Below are positions 1 to 4,531 of a stretch of 6,742 nucleotides of DNA, piece after piece (the stretch's first letter is position 1; each line of letters begins with the position of its first letter). Below the pieces are notes generated by a model. It saw only the letters and a program-made list of their open reading frames with translations, made no database searches and was not told the DNA's origin. A program made the translations under genes and the position numbers. Location: NCBI GenBank assembly GCA_016219075.1, contig JACRCJ010000257.1:1-6742 (forward strand), read 5' to 3'. The stretch is from Deltaproteobacteria bacterium. Lineage in GTDB: Bacteria > Desulfobacterota > GWC2-55-46.

Positions 1-564
1 GGTGAATATGGCGTCGAACCTGACCTTGGCCTTCTGCTTGATATTCTCGGCCCCGCCCTCTTCCCTGTCTATAAGCGCAAGCACCCTTCTCACCTGGAGG
101 CCGGCTTCCCGCGCCCTCTCAACGGCCTTTATGGTGGACTCGCCCGTGGTGACGACATCCTCCACGATACATACCCAGGAGCCTTCCTTGACATTGCCCT
201 CTATCCACTGCATTGTGCCGTGCTTCTTCGGCTCCTTCCTTATGACGAAGGCGTCGAGGTACTTGCCGTTCATGGTGGAGACAAGCGCGGCGGCGTAGGC
301 TATCGGGTCGGCCCCGAGGGTGATCCCGCCTATGGCGTCGATAGGCTCGAGCTTGAGCTCCCTGAAGTAGGTGAACCCGATGAGTTCCATCGCCTCGGCG
401 CTCATGGCCGTCTTTTTCACATCGATGTAGACATCGCTCTTCTTGCCGCTTGTGAGAGTGAAGCCCTTATCCGGGTCGTACTTGAAGCTGCGGGCGTACA
501 GGACGTCAAGAAGCTCCCTCTTGTAGTCCTGGTCCATTACATGATGTTCGAGATCTACGGTCAT
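1..564 (-). CDS. pyrE: Orotate phosphoribosyltransferase, 3' end cut by the window edge
   Basis: Reading the minus strand from an ATG at 564-562 gives 188 open codons that run off the window edge. The product transfers ribose-5-phosphate from PRPP to orotate, giving OMP in cytosolic de novo pyrimidine synthesis. Family marks, in order: a TSGKKSDVYIDVKK segment at residues 38-51; IGGITLGADPIAYA at 78-91; the catalytic-loop signature RKEPKKHG at 109-116, with the Lys and His residues that act on PRPP; and the PRPP-binding segment VEDVVTTGES at 134-143, preceded by hydrophobic residues. PyrE proteins are usually about 190-215 residues, so only a short C-terminal piece is missing. An AAGGGG Shine-Dalgarno sequence lies about 8 bases before the ATG, which supports this start over the in-frame Met at residue 10. 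A repeat and an inverted-repeat promoter region lie just upstream. Confidence 0.95.
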   Translation of the reverse strand, partial: MTVDLEHHVMDQDYKRELLDVLYARSFKYDPDKGFTLTSGKKSDVYIDVKKTAMSAEAMELIGFTYFRELKLEPIDAIGGITLGADPIAYAAALVSTMNGKYLDAFVIRKEPKKHGTMQWIEGNVKEGSWVCIVEDVVTTGESTIKAVERAREAGLQVRRVLALIDREEGGAENIKQKAKVRFDAIFT

Positions 565-590
565 AAACACACCCCTTTTATATTTTTATT

Positions 591-633
591 CTTCTGAAAA
601 CCCCGGCCCTTTTAAGCCCATAGAGGGTTCATT
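591..633 (+). repeat. Family A short palindromic repeat, copy 1
   Basis: This copy begins CTTCTGAAAACCCCGG and ends GAGGGTTCATT, the same ends as the copies at 800, 2625 and 4473, all on the plus strand. The central hairpin is degraded: the second GC arm has become AAGCCCATAG. It is preceded by a T-rich tract, as the other copies are. It lies between the pyrE start codon and the likely pyrE promoter, so it would form part of the pyrE leader RNA. Confidence 0.6.
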
Positions 634-639
634 ACGGCA

Positions 640-736
640 AAAAGCCGGTTTTGATTGTTTCCGTCTGCTCTCCAATGTTTAAATATACCCTACCTAAACA
701 TTGAAAATCAATCAAAAACAGTCAAAACCGGCTTTT
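640..736. repeat. Nested inverted repeat upstream of pyrE
   Basis: Outer arms AAAAGCCGGTTTTGA (640-654) and its exact complement (722-736) form a perfect 15-base inverted repeat. Pairing continues inward for six more positions with one mismatch. Inside lies a second perfect inverted repeat, CAATGTTTA (673-681) and TAAACATTG (695-703), whose 13-base spacer contains the best -10 candidate for pyrE. The overall shape fits a miniature element with terminal inverted repeats of about 21 bases, or an operator/attenuator. No clear target-site duplication is visible: TACGG occurs on both sides, but a few bases away from the arms. Confidence 0.7.
682..711 (-). promoter_or_regulatory. Candidate pyrE promoter
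   Basis: On the minus strand, TTGATT (711-706) and TATATT (687-682) are separated by 18 bases, a fair sigma-70-type match. The -10 box lies exactly between the arms of the inner inverted repeat at 673-703, so a dimeric regulator bound there would cover it. Transcription would start near 675 and give a leader of roughly 110 bases through the family A copy before the pyrE ATG. Confidence 0.4.
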
Positions 737-740
737 GACT

Positions 741-796
741 CTACGGGCATCCCTTGCGCCCCTTGCGGGGCGCCTGTGCGCCGTAGTCTTTTTTTT
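741..796 (+). terminator. Strong Rho-independent terminator with no plus-strand gene before it
   Basis: Outer stem CTACGG (741-746) pairs with CCGTAG (781-786). Inner stem GCGCCCC (756-762) pairs with GGGGCGC (767-773) around a TTGC loop. Two bases after the stem come eight T residues (789-796). The U-tract exists only on the plus strand. The neighbouring genes on both sides are on the minus strand, so this terminator serves no visible protein gene. Confidence 0.75.
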
Positions 797-799
797 AGC

Positions 800-840
800 G
801 TTCTGAAGACCCCGGGGGCTTTAACCCCGGAGGGTTCATT
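800..840 (+). repeat. Family A short palindromic repeat, copy 2
   Basis: This copy runs from GTTCTGAAGACCCC to GGGTTCATT. It forms a clean hairpin: CCGGGG and CCCCGG flank a GCTTTAA loop, and outside a four-base internal loop TGAA pairs with TTCA. It is one of the two best-preserved copies in the window. The stop codon of the small minus-strand gene at 836-1033 lies inside its right end. Confidence 0.7.
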
Positions 841-1033
841 TCTTCCGGGACTTAAGCCTTATTACATTGGACTCCTCTACCTTATGGAGCGCCGCGAGTA
901 TCGTATCGAGCCTCTTGTCCAGGTCTATCTCAAAAGACTTGGGACCTGTCGCCTGCCCCGGCCCTTCGGAGAGCCACCTGCGGATATATTTGTTCTTATC
1001 CGTATATTCGCTGATGGTCTTTTCCTTCGCCAT
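836..1033 (-). CDS. Unrecognised 65-residue protein
   Basis: I do not recognise this family. The ATG at 1033-1031 has a strong GGAGGT Shine-Dalgarno five bases upstream, which is the main reason to believe the gene. The product is small and highly charged, rich in Lys, Arg, Glu and Asp. It has no cysteine, signal peptide or membrane segment, and its C-terminus is basic (RLKSRKK). A mid-protein segment around residues 35-55 looks helical and could form a short coiled coil or amphipathic helix. The gene begins 74 bases after the kamA stop on the same strand and is probably the last gene of the merR-kamA transcript. Its TGA stop lies in a family A repeat, so insertion of that repeat may have set or changed the C-terminus. 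No function can be assigned. Confidence 0.65.
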   Translation of the reverse strand: MAKEKTISEYTDKNKYIRRWLSEGPGQATGPKSFEIDLDKRLDTILAALHKVEESNVIRLKSRKK

Positions 1034-1107
1034 CGTCTACCTCCGGTTCCCATACCCCACCGCGAAATACCGCCGAATGACAAATACCGGGGATGGCATT
1101 TTAAAGG

Positions 1108-2277
1108 TTAATCCGGCTCCGTGTAATTGAATATCTTGTTCTCGTAGTTCCTGAGCGTTATCCTGCCCTTTGCCTGGGATATCAGATAAGTCGGGGTCAC
1201 CGGGATCTTCCCGCCCCCGCCGGGCGCGTCCACGACGAAGGTCGGTACGGCGTAGCCCGTGGTGTGGCCTCTCAATTCCTCCATGATGTTCATGCCTACG
1301 GAGACGGGGGTCCTGAAGTGCGCGGTGCCCATGGCCATGTCGCACTGGTAGAGGTAGTACGGCCTTACCCTGACCTTGAGGAGCTCGTGCATCAGCTTTT
1401 TCATGGTCGCGGGCTTGTCGTTTATGCCCTTCAGGAGCACCGTCTGGCTCCCGAGCGGGATCCCCGCGTCGGCGAGCATGGTGCAGGACCTGACGACCTC
1501 GGGGGTGATCTCCTTCGGGTGTGAAAAGTGTATCGACAAGTAGAGAGGGTGGTACTTCCTGAGCATATCGACGAGCTCCTGGTTCACCCTCATCGGGAGC
1601 GTCACCGGGACCCTGGTGCCGATCCTTATGATCTCAAGGTGGGGGATCGAACGGAGCTTTTTCAGATAGCTTTCGAGGACCTCGGACTTCATCATCAGGG
1701 GGTCTCCGCCCGAGATGAGCACATCCCTTATGGTCTTTTTGGACTTTATGTACTTATAGGCCTCCTCGAACTTCTCGATGGACATCGGAGGGGTCTCTTC
1801 CCCGACCATCCTCTTCCTCGTGCAGTACCTGCAGTACATGGCGCAGGAATCGGTCACGATAAGGAGCGCCCTGTCCGGGTACCTGTGGACAAGCCCCTGC
1901 ACCGGGGAATGGCTGTCCTCACCGCACGGGTCGACCATCTCGCAAGAGGATACGCTGAACTCCTCGAGCCTGGGGACCGCCTGCTTCCTGATCGGACACC
2001 TGGGGTCCTGTCTGTCTATCAATGAGAAAAAGTAAGGTGTGATGGCCATCGCCAGACGGCCGGACGCGCGTTTGATGCCCTCTTCCTCTCTGCGTGTCAG
2101 AGGAATAAGGTCGCGTATTACTTCGAGGGAGGTGATCCTGTTTTTAAGCTGCCATTTCCAATCGTACCAGTATTCGGGACGGCTGCCCGGATACTCTATC
2201 AACTCGGCTAATTCCGACTTTAGCTTTGCGGCTAAATTCGTACTGGGGGGTTCAGAGCTTATCGAAAGCTCTTCCAT
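1108..2277 (-). CDS. kamA: KamA-type lysine 2,3-aminomutase (radical SAM, PLP), lacking the zinc site
   Basis: The 389-residue product should interconvert L-lysine and beta-lysine using a [4Fe-4S] cluster, SAM and PLP. What is seen: the N-terminal DWKWQLKNRIT segment (39-49); the radical-SAM cluster motif CAMYCRYC with Cys145, Cys149 and Cys152; the GGDPL SAM-site motif (190-194); Asp313 in YQCD and Asp350 in VVDAPGGGGK, the two acidic residues that bind the substrate epsilon-amine in the clostridial enzyme; and Lys357, the expected PLP lysine. Keeping both Asp residues argues for lysine rather than glutamate as substrate. The protein stops at NYTEPD, just before the C-terminal cysteines that bind zinc in clostridial KamA, and the partner cysteine (clostridial 268) is Lys288 here. 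GGAGG lies six bases before the ATG. The MerR-type gene is 18 bases upstream. No AblB acetyltransferase is present, so the role could be osmolyte synthesis, lysine fermentation or protein modification. Confidence 0.88.
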   Translation of the reverse strand: MEELSISSEPPSTNLAAKLKSELAELIEYPGSRPEYWYDWKWQLKNRITSLEVIRDLIPLTRREEEGIKRASGRLAMAITPYFFSLIDRQDPRCPIRKQAVPRLEEFSVSSCEMVDPCGEDSHSPVQGLVHRYPDRALLIVTDSCAMYCRYCTRKRMVGEETPPMSIEKFEEAYKYIKSKKTIRDVLISGGDPLMMKSEVLESYLKKLRSIPHLEIIRIGTRVPVTLPMRVNQELVDMLRKYHPLYLSIHFSHPKEITPEVVRSCTMLADAGIPLGSQTVLLKGINDKPATMKKLMHELLKVRVRPYYLYQCDMAMGTAHFRTPVSVGMNIMEELRGHTTGYAVPTFVVDAPGGGGKIPVTPTYLISQAKGRITLRNYENKIFNYTEPD

Positions 2278-2295
2278 CTGTTTCCTCCTACCCTT

Positions 2296-2565
2296 TTAAG
2301 CGGGCTTTTCTGTTTTTGTGAAGACCAACTGCGGACTCGACAGCTCTTCCATCGCCTTTGCGTAGGCTATCTTGTATTTAAAACCCTTTTTCAGATACTT
2401 CCAGATGTATTCGACCTTTTTGACGTCCTCCTCGGAGTACTGCCTGAACTCCTTCTCGCCGATTACTGTCTTTGTCGGGCTGATAAAACCTTTTTGCTCC
2501 AGATAATAGAGCTTTTGCCTTGGAATATCGATCTTAGCCAATAGCTCTGGCGTTCTGATTCCCAC
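2296..2565 (-). CDS. Short MerR-type transcriptional regulator
   Basis: The 89-residue product resembles the N-terminal DNA-binding domain of MerR proteins. A helix-turn-helix covers about residues 4-25 (TPELLAKIDIPRQKLYYLEQKG), followed by the wing with a ...FRQYSEEDV... segment at about 41-49 and helices to about 73. There is no room for the long dimerisation helix or an effector-binding domain, so no ligand can be inferred; many stand-alone MerR-like proteins have this size. The start is GTG at 2565-2563, with GGGAG about 9-10 bases before it. No in-frame ATG precedes it before the AT-rich leader. The gene ends 18 bases before kamA on the same strand, so it probably controls its own operon. 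A candidate promoter with a dyad lies at 2681-2722. Confidence 0.82.
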   Translation of the reverse strand: MGIRTPELLAKIDIPRQKLYYLEQKGFISPTKTVIGEKEFRQYSEEDVKKVEYIWKYLKKGFKYKIAYAKAMEELSSPQLVFTKTEKPA

Positions 2566-2624
2566 CCTTTTTTTACTCCCATATATATGAACACAAAGTA
2601 AAATTCTAAATTTATACTTTTAGT

Positions 2625-2665
2625 GTTCTGAAAACCCCAGGATTTTAAGACCAAGTCAAGTTCAT
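2625..2665 (+). repeat. Family A short palindromic repeat, copy 3 (degraded)
   Basis: Left end GTTCTGAAAACCCC and right end GTTCAT match the other copies, and the central TTTTAAG matches the loop. The second GC arm is lost (GACCAAGTC), so the strong hairpin no longer forms. Spacing between the two ends equals that of the intact copies. It lies in the leader of the MerR-type gene. Confidence 0.55.
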
Positions 2666-2680
2666 AAATAAACTCAAAAC

Positions 2681-2722
2681 AAGTTTAAATTTATCTTTAT
2701 CAGTAAACTTAACATTAGTCAA
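2681..2722 (-). promoter_or_regulatory. Candidate promoter and operator of the merR-kamA operon
   Basis: On the minus strand a TTGACT -35 box (2722-2717) is followed after 17 bases by a weak TAAAGA -10 box (2699-2694). A perfect inverted repeat, AAGTTTA (2681-2687) and TAAACTT (2704-2710), lies across the spacer and the -10 region. That is where MerR-family regulators usually bind. The -10 is poor, which would fit an activator-dependent promoter. This is a positional inference only. Confidence 0.35.
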
Positions 2723-2764
2723 GTAAAATCTCAGTTATTTATGGATTTTCTTATTTTCCGGTCC

Positions 2765-2796
2765 GGAGAGTGGGTGGCGTCATTTTAAGACTCTCC
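2765..2796. repeat. Short inverted repeat in the spacer
   Basis: GGAGAGT (2765-2771) and ACTCTCC (2790-2796) form a perfect 7-base stem with an 18-base loop. No U-tract follows on either strand, so it is not a convincing terminator. It lies about 30 bases before the first family B element and may belong to it, though the second copy shows no clear equivalent. Confidence 0.35.
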
Positions 2797-2827
2797 TCTA
2801 CTGTGGGGTTGCGGGGTTTTGCCTTCC

Positions 2828-3094
2828 GGTGAAACCTCCCTCGCTGCAAAAAGCTGCTGGATATCTCCTGATCCTACCCTCCCTAAACAACCGATTCTAT
2901 AGTAAATAATGTTTTATTGTATTGTTTTTACAAAACACCAGGGGCATTGCGTAGCGAGCATGAAGGAGAGCGAGCGAGCAAGCCTCTGTATTTATTGCGA
3001 GCTAGCTTGACAGCGAGTGAAGCAATAGCCCCGAGGCGCGCGGTAGCGCGCAAAAAGGCCTTTTGTAAAGCGCAAGCTTGCGGGTATTTACAAT
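2828..3094 (+). repeat. Family B structured repeat, copy 1
   Basis: A non-coding element of about 265 bases, repeated in direct orientation at 5582-5813. In order: a GGTGAAACCTCCC start with a decayed hairpin; an inverted repeat TGTTTT/AAAACA (about 2910-2936); the stem GGGGCATTGC (2941-2950) paired with GCAATAGCCCC (3022-3032, one bulged A); a GCGCGC-GGTA-GCGCGC hairpin (3036-3051); the palindrome AAAAAGGCCTTTT (3052-3064); and a final stem TGTAAA/TTTACA (3064-3069/3087-3092) around the palindrome CGCAAGCTTGCG (3071-3082). Positions 2931-2999 are identical to 5657-5725. No open reading frame with a ribosome binding site is conserved between the copies. It could be a non-autonomous mobile element or a structured RNA; no transposase is nearby. 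Confidence 0.75.
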
Positions 3095-3362
3095 GACACG
3101 GAATAAAAATCTCAAAAGAAGATATTTATCAGTGACATTGATTTTAACATCTGCAAAAATATCGCACACAAATCACACTAAATATAACTTCGGAAGAAAT
3201 CCAAAAAAGTTGAGGAGGTGAGCGGGGAAGGGGCCGGAAAAACAGCTATACTCTTTCTTTCATATTTAATATTCTCTTCTTTAAAAAACAGGGAACCGCA
3301 CAAGGGCCTGAGGCCGGGGCCGGAGGGGCCGGTTGTAAAAACCGGTCGGCGAAGATAACGGC
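3095..3362. other. AT-rich then GC-rich spacer without a gene
   Basis: No supported coding sequence is seen here. The left half is AT-rich. The right half (3290-3360) is GC-rich and full of short repeats: GGCCTGAGGCC, two near-tandem GGGGCCGG units, and a hairpin CCGGTT-GTAAA-AACCGG near 3331-3347. The hairpin has no U-tract. The stretch ends at the promoter of the FmdE-like gene. Confidence 0.5.
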
Positions 3363-3390
3363 TTGACTTTAAAGACGCACTTGTTACACT
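3363..3390 (+). promoter_or_regulatory. Promoter of the FmdE-like gene
   Basis: TTGACT (3363-3368) and TACACT (3385-3390) are separated by 16 bases, a good sigma-70-type match. Transcription would start near 3397, giving a leader of about 90 bases. The leader begins with the palindrome GGCGCGCGCC, which could fold at the 5' end of the mRNA. Confidence 0.55.
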
Positions 3391-3485
3391 TTTATAAGGG
3401 GCGCGCGCCTCAACAACGGAGCGCGTAACGGATGTGCCGTTTTCAGACCCGCCTTAACGATCAAATCACGGAAGGAGTTTCAATA

Positions 3486-4166
3486 ATGTCCAAACAGACA
3501 ACAGTGTGGCGTCAGGATTTTTTTGACGAGGTCGAGCCGATAAAGCTCAAAGACCCGTTGGCGTATATACTCGGTGCGCAGGACGAAGGAGAGCCGTTCG
3601 TCTTCAACTATACGGACGCTGTCAAGCTCGCGGGACATTCGTGCCCGGCGGTCTCCGGGGCCTACAAGTTGACGGCAAAGGCCCTGAAAGCGCTCTACGG
3701 AAAGGAGATGCCCACAAGGGGCCAGATCAAAGTCCTCGTTAAAGGCGGCCCGACCGACCTCGCGTACGGCCCCCAGTCCCATGTCATCTCCCTGATAACA
3801 GGGGCCGCGGGAGTAACCGGCTTCAAGGGCCTCGGCGGCAGACACGGCCGCGACAACAAGCTCTTCTTCGATTCGAAAGACATGCAGTTCAACACCTTCA
3901 TCTTCCAGAGAGAGGACAACGGCAAGGCCGTCAAGGTCACATACAACCCGCAGGCGCTCTCCGGAGACCCGAGGATGAACGACCTTATCCCGCTGGTGCT
4001 CCGCGGGGTGGCGACAAAGGAGCAGAAGGACCTCTTCATCTCGCTCTGGCAGGGCAATGTCAGAAAGATACTCCTCGATGACGAAAAGTATCCGGGACTC
4101 TTCGAGGTGGAGGAGCTTAAGAATTTCGAGTTCCCCAGGGTGTCTTCGAGGGCCGATGTATATTAA
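3486..4166 (+). CDS. FmdE-like protein
   Basis: The 226-residue product resembles the FmdE family, named after the accessory subunit E of molybdenum formylmethanofuran dehydrogenase and found widely as stand-alone proteins in anaerobes. The resemblance rests on the AGHSCPAVSGAYKLTAKAL segment (49-67), which parallels the family's HGHxCPG...GYR motif, and on the Gly-rich stretch after it (about 86-122: VKGGPTDLAYGP, ITGAAGVTGFKGLGGRHGRDN). Cys53 is the only cysteine, so the zinc-finger tail of true FmdE is absent. No signal peptide or membrane segment is seen, so it should be cytosolic. The start chosen is the ATG at 3486, with AAGGAG about 8 bases before it; an in-frame ATG at 3432 lacks such a site. 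Its own promoter and terminator indicate a single-gene unit. The biochemical role is unknown; metal or molybdopterin binding is only a family-level guess. Confidence 0.7.
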   Translation: MSKQTTVWRQDFFDEVEPIKLKDPLAYILGAQDEGEPFVFNYTDAVKLAGHSCPAVSGAYKLTAKALKALYGKEMPTRGQIKVLVKGGPTDLAYGPQSHVISLITGAAGVTGFKGLGGRHGRDNKLFFDSKDMQFNTFIFQREDNGKAVKVTYNPQALSGDPRMNDLIPLVLRGVATKEQKDLFISLWQGNVRKILLDDEKYPGLFEVEELKNFEFPRVSSRADVY

Positions 4167-4185
4167 AAGAACCGCTTGCTTTTGA

Positions 4186-4221
4186 GTCCCGCCCTGTGCG
4201 CAGGGGCCCGCGGCTTTTTTT
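4186..4221 (+). terminator. Rho-independent terminator of the FmdE-like gene
   Basis: About 20 bases after the TAA stop, CCCTG (4192-4196) pairs with CAGGG (4201-4205) around TGCG. Flanking GC bases (CCCG before, CCCGCGGC after) can extend the structure. Seven T residues follow at 4215-4221. Confidence 0.65.
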
Positions 4222-4278
4222 AAAATTCTCCGCCATAAATGACAGAGAATTTTGATGGTAAGGAAAAATCATTTATAT
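4222..4278. repeat. Overlapping AT-rich inverted repeats
   Basis: AAAATTCTC (4222-4230) and GAGAATTTT (4245-4253) form a perfect 9-base stem. Its loop contains ATAAATGA (about 4235-4242), which can pair instead with TCATTTAT (4269-4276). The two pairings exclude each other. No U-tract follows. This could be a regulatory switch, a binding site or chance in AT-rich DNA. Confidence 0.4.
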
Positions 4279-4279
4279 T

Positions 4280-4325
4280 TGCCACTCCTTGACCCGCCGC
4301 TAAAGCACGGGATTGCGGAGTGGCA
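4280..4325. repeat. Long hairpin in the fbp upstream spacer
   Basis: TGCCACTCC (4280-4288) and GGAGTGGCA (4317-4325) form a perfect 9-base stem. Within the 28-base loop CCCG (about 4293) can pair with CGGG (about 4308), giving a two-tier stem-loop. There is no U-tract on either strand. It matches no riboswitch I can name and shares no sequence with families A or B. Confidence 0.5.
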
Positions 4326-4350
4326 CACCCATTCAAAGGTCGACGGGCCC

Positions 4351-4379
4351 TTGAAATTTGGTGCATTTTTACATGAAAT
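4351..4379 (+). promoter_or_regulatory. Candidate fbp promoter
   Basis: TTGAAA (4351-4356) and TGAAAT (4374-4379) are 17 bases apart. The -10 box lacks the key A at its second position, so the match is modest. If used, it gives a leader of about 145 bases containing the hairpins at 4427-4463 and family A copy 4. Confidence 0.3.
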
Positions 4380-4426
4380 AGGTTAAAAGACTCTTGCCCG
4401 ACGCACGCCCACGCCCCCGCAGAGTG

Positions 4427-4463
4427 ACCGCGGGCGAAGGGTAGCCGGCGGTTCCGGTTTTTT
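4427..4463 (+). promoter_or_regulatory. Possible attenuator in the fbp leader
   Basis: Two alternative hairpins overlap. One pairs ACCGC (4427-4431) plus GGC (4433-4435) with GCC (4444-4446) plus GCGGT (4448-4452). The other pairs AGCCGG (4443-4448) with CCGGTT (4454-4459) and runs straight into T residues (4458-4463), so it resembles a terminator. Forming the first would prevent the second. No leader peptide or ligand-binding domain was recognised. Confidence 0.3.
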
Positions 4464-4472
4464 ATATTTAAA

Positions 4473-4512
4473 GTTCTTGAAACCCCGGGGCTTTAACCGG
4501 GGAGGGAACATT
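4473..4512 (+). repeat. Family A short palindromic repeat, copy 4
   Basis: It begins GTTCTTGAAACCCCGGGG, has the CTTTAA loop, and ends GGGGAGGGAACATT. CCCCGG pairs with CCGGGG, and outside them GTTC pairs with GAAC, so the hairpin is intact. The right end lies about eight bases before the fbp Shine-Dalgarno, so the folded repeat would sit next to the ribosome binding site. Confidence 0.7.
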
Positions 4513-4531
4513 GCCGCAGAAAGGAGACGCC

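Noticed and set aside
2748..2785. A 10-codon minus-strand open frame (MTPPTLRTGK) after a GGAGAG motif, as a leader peptide
   Set aside because: It is too short to support, lies inside a hairpin, and is followed by no attenuator structure linked to the downstream gene.
2941..3000. CRISPR array, because of the recurring AGCGAGC and GAGCGAGC units
   Set aside because: The units are irregular, only 4-7 bases long and without unique spacers; no cas gene is present.
2828..3094. Calling the long repeat a HEARO/omega RNA or a named insertion sequence
   Set aside because: No nuclease or transposase gene is adjacent and I cannot verify a match from memory; left as a test to run.
3432..3485. Upstream ATG extending the FmdE-like protein by 18 residues
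   Set aside because: No Shine-Dalgarno sequence precedes it and the added residues look unlike a family N-terminus; AAGGAG precedes the ATG at 3486.
4511..4531. TTG start giving seven extra residues to fructose-1,6-bisphosphatase
   Set aside because: There is no ribosome binding site before it and it lies in the end of a repeat, whereas the ATG at 4532 has AAGGAG at the right distance.
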